Of a DNA stretch of 5,573 bases, positions 1 to 5,051 are shown piece by piece. The translations under genes were made by a program, and so were the position numbers. The notes beneath the pieces were generated by a model that worked only from the letters and a program-made list of their open reading frames with translations, was not told where the DNA came from and did no database searches. Source of the DNA: Pyrinomonadaceae bacterium (GTDB lineage Bacteria > Acidobacteriota > Blastocatellia > Pyrinomonadales > Pyrinomonadaceae); NCBI GenBank assembly GCA_013813825.1, contig JACCRA010000237.1:1-5573 (forward strand), in the 5' to 3' direction. Within the stretch, counting starts at the first letter, position 1. Each line of letters opens with the position of its first letter.

Positions 1-105
1 GAGCCGGGCGTGCTCAACGAACTGAAGCCCCGCGCCCGTGCTTTCTTCGCGCGCTTCGTTGACACATACCGGGAGCGTTGGCTGTCGGGGCAGTATGACA
101 TCTAA
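1..105 (+). CDS. C-terminal tail of an unidentified protein (5' end outside the window)
   Basis: An open frame runs from the first base to a TAA at 103-105 and gives 34 residues ending in ...YRERWLSGQYDI. The tail is rich in Arg and aromatic residues (ARAFFARFVDTYRERW) and looks like an amphipathic closing helix of a soluble protein. Nothing in it identifies a family. I call it coding because the frame is open to the window edge, its composition is protein-like, and the next 180 bases are intergenic repeat rather than gene. There is no Rho-independent terminator directly after the stop. With only 34 codons visible, a chance open frame cannot be excluded. Confidence 0.5.
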   Translation, partial: EPGVLNELKPRARAFFARFVDTYRERWLSGQYDI

Positions 106-138
106 ATTGGAACTGACGACATTAGGACAAAGAGGAAT

Positions 139-217
139 AGACAGGATTGACAAGATGAACAAGATAAAGCAGGAAAGAGGCGGGATGCATCGTATCTGTC
201 ATCCTGTAAATCCTGTC
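139..217. repeat. Imperfect inverted repeat built from degenerate 9-bp units
   Basis: The left arm (about 140-166) reads as three 9-mers, acaggattg, acaagatga and acaagataa. The right arm (193-217) reads tatctgtca, tcctgtaaa, tcctgtcca. The right arm is close to the reverse complement of the left (ACAGGATT paired with AATCCTGT and so on), with a roughly 26-base spacer between them. Similar 'acaggat / atcctgt' intergenic dyads are, to my knowledge, scattered in many copies in acidobacterial and planctomycetal genomes, so this is probably a dispersed non-coding element. It lies between the partial upstream gene and the small membrane protein gene. In RNA it could form an imperfect hairpin, but there is no U-tract to make it a classic terminator. 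Confidence 0.7.
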
Positions 218-285
218 CATTTCCGGTGCGGCTCGATTTAGTTGCCGCCCCCGAGCGGCGCGCTCCTTGAAACCGCTTGAATGAC

Positions 286-618
286 ATGCTCAACAAAATT
301 CATCTCATCAGCGCGTGGCTGCTCGTGGCGCTCGGCCTCATCCACATCGGCTTTACGCCGTTCGCCTACCGGCAATTCACACACAACGCGCTGTGGTTCG
401 TGGGCGCGGGACTGGCGCTCGTCTTCGCGGGTTTCCTCAATGTAGCGGCGGCAAGGATAGCGGGACAGGATAAGGTTGTGCATCGGCTGTGTCTCATTGC
501 TAACGCCAGCGTCTTCGCGCTTTTCTGCGTCGCGCTCTCGCTGCTCCGCGAGCCACAAGTGTTCGTCGGCCTCTTGCTCTCAGCCGTCGCGTTCGTCGCC
601 ACCATCAAACAAAAGTAA
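286..618 (+). CDS. Small four-helix integral membrane protein, function unknown
   Basis: This encodes 110 residues that are almost entirely hydrophobic. Four membrane segments are visible: about 7-26 (ends LGLIHIGFTPF), 35-56 (ALWFVGAGLALVFAGFLNVA), 68-87 and 90-107. Basic residues sit at the N-terminus (K4), in the second loop (R57, K63, R67) and at the C-terminus (KQK), which predicts both ends in the cytoplasm. Polar residues within or beside helices are H20 and N52. No enzyme motif is present and I do not recognise a named family. The start is uncertain. ATG at 286 is used here; a TTG at 277 in the same frame would add three residues, and an in-frame stop at 268-270 limits any further extension. 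Neither start has a clear Shine-Dalgarno. The stop codon lies inside the left arm of the downstream hairpin. It is convergent with the propeller gene at 697-2253 and has no visible operon partner. Confidence 0.75.
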   Translation: MLNKIHLISAWLLVALGLIHIGFTPFAYRQFTHNALWFVGAGLALVFAGFLNVAAARIAGQDKVVHRLCLIANASVFALFCVALSLLREPQVFVGLLLSAVAFVATIKQK

Positions 619-669
619 AAGGCAAAAGTGAGAGACAGATGACTGCCCTCACTTTTGCCTTTTACTTTT
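611..669. terminator. 22-bp perfect hairpin between convergent genes, probable bidirectional terminator
   Basis: Arms 611-632 (starting aaaagtaaaaggc) and 648-669 (ending ccttttactttt) are perfect reverse complements of 22 bp around a 15-base loop. The outer stem is A:T rich, so transcripts in either direction end the hairpin in a U-rich stretch. It lies exactly between the plus-strand membrane protein gene, whose TAA (616-618) is part of the left arm, and the minus-strand propeller gene, whose stop is at 697-699. After the right arm the sequence continues with further 'tttttgcc' partial copies (669-680), suggesting it grew from a repeated 'aaaggc / gcctttt' unit. Its position supports termination. 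The unusually long perfect stem also fits a dispersed inverted-repeat element. Confidence 0.65.
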
Positions 670-696
670 TGCCTTTTTGCCTACTGCCACTGCTCT

Positions 697-2253
697 CTAC
701 TCCGTCAGAGAGTAGCACGCCATCTCGGTGTCGTTGCGGACGAGCAGACGGCCGCCGGCGATGGCCGGCACATTCCATGTCTTGCCGCGTAGCGCGGCGA
801 ACTTCGTCACCTCCGTGTAGGCCGCCGGGTCGGCCTTGACGAGCACTACTTCGCCCGCGTCCGTCAGCACGATCAGGTGGCCGCTCGCGGCGAGCAGTTG
901 ACCGTAGCCGTAACGCCCGCCCTTCCACTTGCGCTCGCCGGTCTGCGCGTCCACGCAAGTTAAGATTCCTTCGTCGAGACCATAGACATGGCCGTTGTGA
1001 TAGACGGGGCTGTTGAATTTCGACTTCAGGTTGATGTTCTCCCACAGCGCGCGGGTGTTGAACTTGCCGCCCGCGGCCTGCACTTCGACAAGCGAAGCGC
1101 CCTTGCCATAGCCGGCCGAGATGAAGAAGTGATTCGGGTCCAGCATGATCGGCTGCGAGACGTTGATGCCCATGCTGGTGTCCCAAGTGTGGGACCAGAG
1201 GAGCGCGCCGTCTTCGGGCGCGAGCGCCAGCGTGCGGTTCGCGCTAACGATGAGCACCTGACGCCGCCCCGCGAGTGTGACGAGCATCGGCGACGTGTAC
1301 GACGCGCGATCACCCTGCGACTTCCATACCGGCGCGCCGGTCAGCTTGTGATAAGCGACGACGGACTTTCCGCCCCCGCCGCCCGGCATCACGACGACTT
1401 TATCATCCACGATGAGCGGCGAGCCGGCCATGCCCCACTGCAAAACTTCCGCGCCGTTCTCGCCCATGATGTCGCGCCGCCAGACGAGTTTGCCGGTCTT
1501 CGCGTCGAGGCAGCGCAGTTCGCCGGTCGCGCCTTGCGCGTAAATGCGCCCTTCGTGCCACGTCGGCGTCGCGCGCGGGCCGTCGCCGGTCGTGTCCGTA
1601 AACTGCGCGTCCCACCCATGCGCCCACAACTCGCGCCCGGTCTCGACGTTGTAAGCCGTCACGACCTCCTGCTTACGCCGCTGCTCGATGGTGTAGGCCA
1701 CGCCATCGGCCACGACGAACGAGGAGAAACCTAATCCCACCGGCTGCTTCCACAATTGCTTGAGGCCGCCCGCCGGCCAGTTGGTCTTGACCGCCATCTC
1801 GTCATAGCGGCCGTCGCGGTTCGGCCCACGAAAATTGGTCCAGTAATTACGCCCCGCCGCCGTCTTCACCGTTGGATGATTCGCCTCGGATGCGGGCGTC
1901 GCGTTCGCGGGCTGCGAGGTGTTGCTGCCAACGGGCTGAGCACTCGCCGCCGTCCCCGTGACGGGCGGTTGAGTTGGCGCGCCCGCCGCCGCCGGATCAA
2001 CGCTCGCGGTGGGCGTCGCTGCTTCAGGCGCGACGATGGGCGTGGCGGCGACGGGGGGCGGCGCTTCGGACTGTTGTTGCTGCGCCGCGCGATGTTGTTC
2101 CAGCGCGTCGTAATGTGCGGTGTCGGTGTCGAACCAACGGTGGCCGTAAAACTTGTAGAACCCGGCGACCGCGACGAGGCCCAGCGCGATCACGCCGGCG
2201 ATCTTCAAGAGCGAAGAGCGATGCCACGGAGTTGACGGTTGTGCTTCAAACAT
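697..2253 (-). CDS. Membrane-anchored PQQ-like beta-propeller protein (protein A)
   Basis: This encodes 518 residues. Residues 13-35 form one hydrophobic segment (LLKIAGVIALGLVAVAGF) after a short N-terminus with H11 and R12, with no obvious cleavage site, so it is probably an uncleaved inner-membrane anchor with the rest in the periplasm. Residues 55-133 are a Gln/Pro/Ala/Thr-rich linker of low complexity. From about 137 (NYWTNFRGPNRDGRY) to the end it is a PQQ-like beta-propeller, with repeat signatures of the type (A/C)xDxxTGxxxW at 200-210, 248-258, 300-310, 343-353 and 433-443. These are the tryptophan-docking strands known from COG1520/PF13360 proteins such as BamB and the quinoprotein dehydrogenases. 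There is no adjacent Cys-Cys pair and no haem CxxCH motif, so dehydrogenase activity is not supported; binding or scaffolding is the safer inference. The substrate is unknown. The start is ATG 2253, preceded by AGGAG; a GTG six codons upstream would place that Shine-Dalgarno inside the gene. It is last in the minus-strand gene series. Confidence 0.9.
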   Translation of the reverse strand: MFEAQPSTPWHRSSLLKIAGVIALGLVAVAGFYKFYGHRWFDTDTAHYDALEQHRAAQQQQSEAPPPVAATPIVAPEAATPTASVDPAAAGAPTQPPVTGTAASAQPVGSNTSQPANATPASEANHPTVKTAAGRNYWTNFRGPNRDGRYDEMAVKTNWPAGGLKQLWKQPVGLGFSSFVVADGVAYTIEQRRKQEVVTAYNVETGRELWAHGWDAQFTDTTGDGPRATPTWHEGRIYAQGATGELRCLDAKTGKLVWRRDIMGENGAEVLQWGMAGSPLIVDDKVVVMPGGGGGKSVVAYHKLTGAPVWKSQGDRASYTSPMLVTLAGRRQVLIVSANRTLALAPEDGALLWSHTWDTSMGINVSQPIMLDPNHFFISAGYGKGASLVEVQAAGGKFNTRALWENINLKSKFNSPVYHNGHVYGLDEGILTCVDAQTGERKWKGGRYGYGQLLAASGHLIVLTDAGEVVLVKADPAAYTEVTKFAALRGKTWNVPAIAGGRLLVRNDTEMACYSLTE

Positions 2254-2260
2254 TGCTTTA

Positions 2261-2265
2261 CTCCT
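2261..2265 (-). promoter_or_regulatory. Shine-Dalgarno that fixes the start of propeller protein A
   Basis: On the minus strand the sequence reads AGGAG, then seven bases (TAAAGCA), then ATG. This spacing is near ideal and places the start at 2253 rather than at the upstream in-frame GTG at 2271. Confidence 0.8.
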
Positions 2266-2310
2266 AATCACAGAACTAACTACCGCGATGCCCCGTTAGG
2301 GGCAATTGAC

Positions 2311-2451
2311 AATAGCCCGGCGATTCATCGCTGGGTAAGTTATTCATCGTATCGAGTCCCGTCAGGGACGGTTGGAGTAACATCCAACCGTCCCTGACGG
2401 GACTCAATTTATCGCACTTTGCCTTTCCCAGCGATGAATCGCTGGGCTATT
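2311..2451. repeat. Outer 25-bp inverted repeat pair of the compound palindrome
   Basis: Arm 2311-2335 (aatagcccggcgattcatcg, then ctggg) matches the reverse complement of arm 2427-2451 at 24 of 25 positions. The single difference is G versus A at the ninth base of the arm. Each arm also contains its own short palindrome: cccagcgat-ga-atcgctggg on the right side is perfect, while the left side has one mismatch from the same base change. Either the two arms pair with each other, or each folds on its own. Confidence 0.85.
2354..2405. repeat. Inner 23-bp perfect inverted repeat with a 6-base loop
   Basis: Arm 2354-2376 (gagtcccgtcagggacggtt, then gga) and arm 2383-2405 are perfect reverse complements, separated by gtaaca. 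The GC-rich stem would form a very stable hairpin in RNA or a cruciform in DNA. No T-tract follows on either side, so it is not a classic intrinsic terminator, although it could still stall polymerase or protect an mRNA 3' end. Confidence 0.85.
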
Positions 2452-2472
2452 TCCGCGTCGTCCCTACGGGAC

Positions 2473-2547
2473 TCTGAGAACAGCCTCACTTGCATAAATT
2501 TCAAATGAACGTGCCGCCGACGTGCCTACTGCTTCCTGCCCCGTCCT
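2473..2547. other. Short intergenic stretch downstream of propeller gene B
   Basis: This is the 3' flank of propeller gene B, between its stop and the compound palindrome. It contains an AT-rich patch (about 2490-2508) that stands out from the GC-rich surroundings. It also contains the 10-mer tgcctactgc (2523-2532), which occurs again at 678-687 just downstream of propeller gene A. No convincing promoter, terminator or RNA gene is visible. Confidence 0.5.
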
Positions 2548-3915
2548 CTACCCTTTCGCGTCGCTAATGCAATACAAATTCTTTTCGCCTCGAATGAAGA
2601 TCATCCCGTCGGCGATAGCGGGCGAAGCGAAGACCGGCTCGCCGAGTTGGTTAGTGCGTAAGACTTCGTGCTTCGGCCCGGCCTTGATGACGTAGGTATC
2701 GCCGTCTTCGCTCGTCAAGAGAATCTTATCGGCGAACGCCACCGGCGAGGCCATGAATGTTGCCGGCACAGGCACGCGCCCGCCTTCATAGACGATCTTT
2801 CCGGTCTTCACGTCGATGCAGGCCAGTATCCCACGATCAGTCATCATATAGACATACTCGCCGTAAAGAATCGGCGACGGCACGTAAGCGGTGTACTTCT
2901 CCTGCTTCCAGACGACGGCGGGAGTGTCAGTCACGTCGCCGCTCAAGGTTCCGAGACGGACGGCGAACGCGCGTTTCTGCGGGTAACCGGCGGAGAGAAT
3001 CACCAACTCGCCGTCTGTCACCGGCGTCGGGATCGCGTTCGACTCGACGCCCTTGCCGCGCCACAACTCCTTGCCGGTCGCTGGATCGTAAGAGATGACG
3101 GCCTCCGTGCCGCTCGTGATTAATTCCGCGCGCTGCTTCGTGCGGACGATGATCGGCGTGGACCAACTGACCTGCACTTTGCGCGGCACGCGCCATGCCT
3201 GTTTGCCCGTCTTCTTGTCGAGCGCGACGATGAATGAGTCAGCGCCCTCTTCCTGATCGCATTGCAGGATCACGAGATGATCGAACAGCACCGGCGATGT
3301 GCCGGTTCCCATCCCGACCGTGCCGAGTTTGCCCACGTCCTGCTTCCACGCGAGCCGGCCGTTGAAGTCGTAAGCATAGACGCCCTCCGCGCCGAAGAAG
3401 GCATAGACCATCTTCCCATCAGTCGCCGGCGTCGAAGCCGCGTAAGAACTTTTGCGGTGATAATCGTCGTAAGGCGTACCTTCAAAAGCTGTCTTTTCCC
3501 ACAGCAGTTTTCCGGTGTCGCGGTCGAAGCACAGCACTTTGAAAGTGTAACGGCGGTCGGCCCCAACGCTGTCCGGGTGCCGCCACTCCTTACCCTCAAT
3601 TGTGTGCTTCATCGCCTGCGCGCCCGGCACTTTCGCGCCCTCGACGGCGGTGGTCAGAAAAATCTTTTTGCCCCACACGATGGGCGAAGAGTGCGCGCGG
3701 CCTTGCAGCGGCACTTTCCATTTCACGTTCTTCGTCCCGCTCCACTCGACGGGCACGTTCTTCTCCAGCGACACGCCCTGCGAATCCGGCCCGCGCCACT
3801 GCGGCCAGTTCGCGCCGGCGGCAGCGACTGACGAAGTGCGGAGAAGCGTGCCAACGCTCAGGCAGACGAAGGCGAAAAGAGTCAGCAAAGCTCTGACAGG
3901 GGTACGACTGATCAT
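2548..3915 (-). CDS. Secreted PQQ-like beta-propeller protein (protein B)
   Basis: This encodes 455 residues. Residues 1-33 form a typical Sec signal peptide: R4 and R8, a hydrophobic core LLTLFAFVCLSVGTLL, then SSVAAA with probable cleavage around residue 33. The mature protein opens with NWPQWRGPDSQG, the N-terminal signature seen in many PQQ-binding-like propeller proteins (COG1520/PF13360). Blade signatures of the (A/C)xDxxTGxxxW type lie at 129-139, 181-190 (shortened), 231-241, 275-285 and 366-376, followed by SEDGDTYVIKAGPKHEVL near 402-419. It has no Cys-Cys pair, no CxxCH and no catalytic signature of quinoprotein dehydrogenases, so it is best called a propeller of unknown ligand in the periplasm or outside the cell. 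The start is ATG 3915, supported by AGGAAGG and by the signal peptide. An ATG at 4020 in the same frame would bury the signal peptide under 35 residues. It is closely related to the truncated gene at 5052-5573 and lies 101 bases after the Uma2 gene. Confidence 0.92.
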   Translation of the reverse strand: MISRTPVRALLTLFAFVCLSVGTLLRTSSVAAAGANWPQWRGPDSQGVSLEKNVPVEWSGTKNVKWKVPLQGRAHSSPIVWGKKIFLTTAVEGAKVPGAQAMKHTIEGKEWRHPDSVGADRRYTFKVLCFDRDTGKLLWEKTAFEGTPYDDYHRKSSYAASTPATDGKMVYAFFGAEGVYAYDFNGRLAWKQDVGKLGTVGMGTGTSPVLFDHLVILQCDQEEGADSFIVALDKKTGKQAWRVPRKVQVSWSTPIIVRTKQRAELITSGTEAVISYDPATGKELWRGKGVESNAIPTPVTDGELVILSAGYPQKRAFAVRLGTLSGDVTDTPAVVWKQEKYTAYVPSPILYGEYVYMMTDRGILACIDVKTGKIVYEGGRVPVPATFMASPVAFADKILLTSEDGDTYVIKAGPKHEVLRTNQLGEPVFASPAIADGMIFIRGEKNLYCISDAKG

Positions 3916-3923
3916 GTTCGGTT

Positions 3924-3930
3924 CCTTCCT
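3924..3930 (-). promoter_or_regulatory. Shine-Dalgarno that fixes the start of propeller protein B
   Basis: The minus strand reads AGGAAGG, then eight bases, then the ATG at 3915. Together with the signal peptide that follows, it decides against the upstream ATG at 4020. Confidence 0.75.
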
Positions 3931-4016
3931 GCGGATGAAGAAAGCCAGCACCGCGTGAGACGCGGCGACGGCGGGTTTGTTCCATTCAAGTCGAGTGCCG
4001 TATTGAGTTGACGCAT

Positions 4017-4577
4017 TCATCCAAGGATGGCATCGACACTTATTTTCAAATGCGGAATCGCTTGCGAGCCGACGACATCGCCGCGCCTTAAAGTTTTCAC
4101 CGACTGGTACTGCCCGTTGAGGGGGCTGGCATAAACTTCGACAGCTTCGCCCGGTATATTAACCAGCATCGTCTCCGGGACGCCGGCCCGCGCGTACAAG
4201 GGGACTTTCACGCCGCGATCCGTTTCGACGGACGTGTCCGCGACTTCGATGACGAGCAGCACGTCCGCCGGTTCCGGGTGTTTTGTCTCATAGAAATCCG
4301 CCCGCGCCCGGAGCACGGCCACGTCAGGTTCCGGCTCGGAGTAGTCATCGACGATGATCGGATTCTGCACGCTAACGATGGCGTCGGCTCCTACTTGGCG
4401 GCCCAGCACAGTGGTCAGGCGGTTCACACACGCCGCGTGGCGGCTGCCAATCGGACACATCTCGACGATCTCTCCTTCGATCAGCTCCACCCGATCATTC
4501 TCCGTCAGAATGCCGGTCTCCGCCATCCGGTTATATTCACCGACCGTGAACCAGCGCTTGGCTAATTGTCGTGACAT
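4017..4577 (-). CDS. Uma2 family (DUF820) putative endonuclease-fold protein
   Basis: This encodes 186 residues, the usual length for Uma2/PF05685 proteins, which have a PD-(D/E)XK nuclease fold. Family landmarks appear in order: an N-terminal FTVGEYNRMAE helix, RVELIEGEIVEM at 29-40, H47 after the 'PIGSRH' turn, SEPEPDVAVL at 80-89 with candidate catalytic D85, LLVIEVADTSVETD at 107-120 with E111, and K124 in GVKVPLYARAG. All three predicted active-site residues (D85, E111, K124) are present, so the protein may be active. After 'AGVPE' most relatives carry a YWIVD-like strand; here it reads TMLVNI. The cellular role of the family is unknown; copies are numerous in cyanobacteria and acidobacteria. 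The start at 4577 has GAGG four bases upstream. It follows the coiled-coil gene by 55 bases on the same strand and is probably cotranscribed with it. Its TGA overlaps an ATG in the frame of propeller gene B. Confidence 0.92.
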   Translation of the reverse strand: MSRQLAKRWFTVGEYNRMAETGILTENDRVELIEGEIVEMCPIGSRHAACVNRLTTVLGRQVGADAIVSVQNPIIVDDYSEPEPDVAVLRARADFYETKHPEPADVLLVIEVADTSVETDRGVKVPLYARAGVPETMLVNIPGEAVEVYASPLNGQYQSVKTLRRGDVVGSQAIPHLKISVDAILG

Positions 4578-4632
4578 ACGCCCTCACCCGCCGATCACCC
4601 GACACGATTGCCGGGAGTCGTTATCAAGCCGC

Positions 4633-4962
4633 TCACGCCTGCCGACCTTCGAGCGCCGCCACCCTATCTTCCAAGTCGCTCTGGTTAGCGCGGATGTCTA
4701 GCACACGGGATTCGAGGCGATCAAAGCGCGTCGTCAGAGTCCGCACCTCACGGCGCAGTTCCTTCAACTCTCCTTCAACGCTCCCCAAACGCACTTCCAT
4801 GCTCTCCATACGCCCTTCCATGCTCCCCATGCGCCCTTCCATGTTTTCCATGCGCCCTTCCAAACCTGCTAAACGGGCGTTCGTTTCCGCGCGGAAAGCG
4901 CCAACTTCCCGGCTGATCGCGCTCAGATAAGTAAGTATTTCGGTCATCTGGGCGTTACTCAT
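4633..4962 (-). CDS. Small heptad-repeat coiled-coil protein, function unknown
   Basis: This encodes 109 residues, highly charged and with no signal peptide or membrane segment, so probably cytoplasmic. After a short N-terminal helix (MTEILTYLSAISREVGAF), residues from about 31 to 106 form one long coiled coil. Hydrophobic residues alternate at spacings of 3 and 4: L34, M38, M41, M45, M48, M52, M55, L59, V62, L66, L69, V73, L76, F80, L83, V87, I90. The segment 34-61 consists of near-identical heptads of the type MEGRMxS, encoded by a 21-bp DNA repeat. The start is ATG 4962, with GAGAGG five bases upstream; an ATG at 5025 would add 21 residues of unlikely composition running through the ribosome site. 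Such proteins usually make homo-oligomers or bind another helix, but no partner is shown. The gene lies between propeller gene C (89 bases upstream) and the Uma2 gene (55 bases downstream), so Uma2 is the obvious candidate partner; this is inference only. Confidence 0.8.
   Translation of the reverse strand: MSNAQMTEILTYLSAISREVGAFRAETNARLAGLEGRMENMEGRMGSMEGRMESMEVRLGSVEGELKELRREVRTLTTRFDRLESRVLDIRANQSDLEDRVAALEGRQA
4777..4860. repeat. In-frame 21-bp tandem repeat within the coiled-coil gene
   Basis: Four consecutive 21-base units end in 'cttc': 4777-4797, 4798-4818, 4819-4839 and 4840-4860. The last three share catg....ccat.cgcccttc and differ from each other at only two or three bases; the first is more diverged. 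A still weaker unit may precede at 4756-4776. Each unit encodes exactly one heptad, so gain or loss of a unit would lengthen or shorten the coiled coil without a frameshift. Confidence 0.8.
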
Positions 4963-4967
4963 CGTTG

Positions 4968-4973
4968 CCTCTC
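4968..4973 (-). promoter_or_regulatory. Shine-Dalgarno that fixes the start of the coiled-coil gene
   Basis: The minus strand reads GAGAGG, five bases, then ATG at 4962. It supports the 109-residue product over a 130-residue version starting at 5025. Confidence 0.65.
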
Positions 4974-5051
4974 TTCCGCCTTTCGAACTGCGAGTTGTGT
5001 AGAACAGACAAGGTGGCCTCATCATAACGCAAGAACTGCCCGCCCGGCTGT

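Larger units (their letters stand above)
2290..2472. repeat. Nested compound palindrome (REP/REPIN-like cluster)
   Basis: Six short palindromes are arranged as a mirror. In order they are gccccGTTAggggc (2290-2303), the 'cgattcatcg' palindrome (within 2311-2335), gtcccGTCAgggac (2357-2369 region), its inverted copy (2391-2403 region), the inverted 'cgatgaatcg' palindrome (within 2427-2451), and gtcccTACgggac (2460-2472). The two inner copies are exact inverted repeats, the middle pair differs at one base in 25, and the outermost pair is only similar. It fills most of the gap between propeller genes B and A and contains no credible reading frame. This architecture resembles REPIN elements, in which REP sequences occur as inverted pairs mobilised by a RAYT (TnpA-REP) transposase elsewhere in the genome. 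That mechanism is an inference, as no transposase is present here. If B and A are cotranscribed, this would be a large RNA structure between them. Confidence 0.8.

Noticed and set aside
244..259. Short hairpin gccgc-ccccga-gcggc upstream of the membrane protein gene
   Set aside because: A five-base GC stem is common by chance in this composition, and no T-tract follows.
102..296. 64-codon minus-strand frame with a Cys/Ser/Leu-rich C-terminus
   Set aside because: It reads straight through the 9-bp-period inverted repeat, which produces the 'SCSSCQSC' pattern. It is a repeat artefact with no ribosome site.
238..558. 106-codon minus-strand frame opposite the small membrane protein gene
   Set aside because: The plus-strand frame encodes four clean membrane helices. 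The opposite frame is a charged Arg/Glu-rich shadow.
988..1734. 248-codon open frame on the plus strand, antisense to propeller gene A
   Set aside because: It lies wholly within a well-supported propeller gene. Its product is Arg/His/Ala/Val rich with no domain, as expected for an antisense shadow in GC-rich coding DNA.
2272..2310. Possible promoter closer to propeller gene A (TTGCCC, 17 bases, TAGTTA on the minus strand)
   Set aside because: The -10 match is only two of six and the -35 overlaps the gccccGTTAggggc palindrome, so it is too weak to call.
2476..2504. Possible promoter for propeller gene A (TTGAAA on the minus strand in the AT-rich patch)
   Set aside because: At a 17-base spacing the -10 would read GTTCTC, which is a poor match, and the palindrome cluster lies between it and the gene.
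3262..3831. 189-codon open frame on the plus strand, antisense to propeller gene B
   Set aside because: It is an antisense shadow: the minus-strand frame has a signal peptide and propeller repeats, whereas this one has Arg/His-rich, featureless composition.
3951..3965. Short hairpin ccgcgt-gag-acgcgg between the Uma2 gene and propeller gene B
   Set aside because: It has a six-base stem with no T-tract, it leaves the ribosome site free, and it is likely chance.
4756..4863. CRISPR-like tandem repetition
   Set aside because: The repeats are directly adjacent without spacers, lie inside a reading frame and encode coiled-coil heptads.
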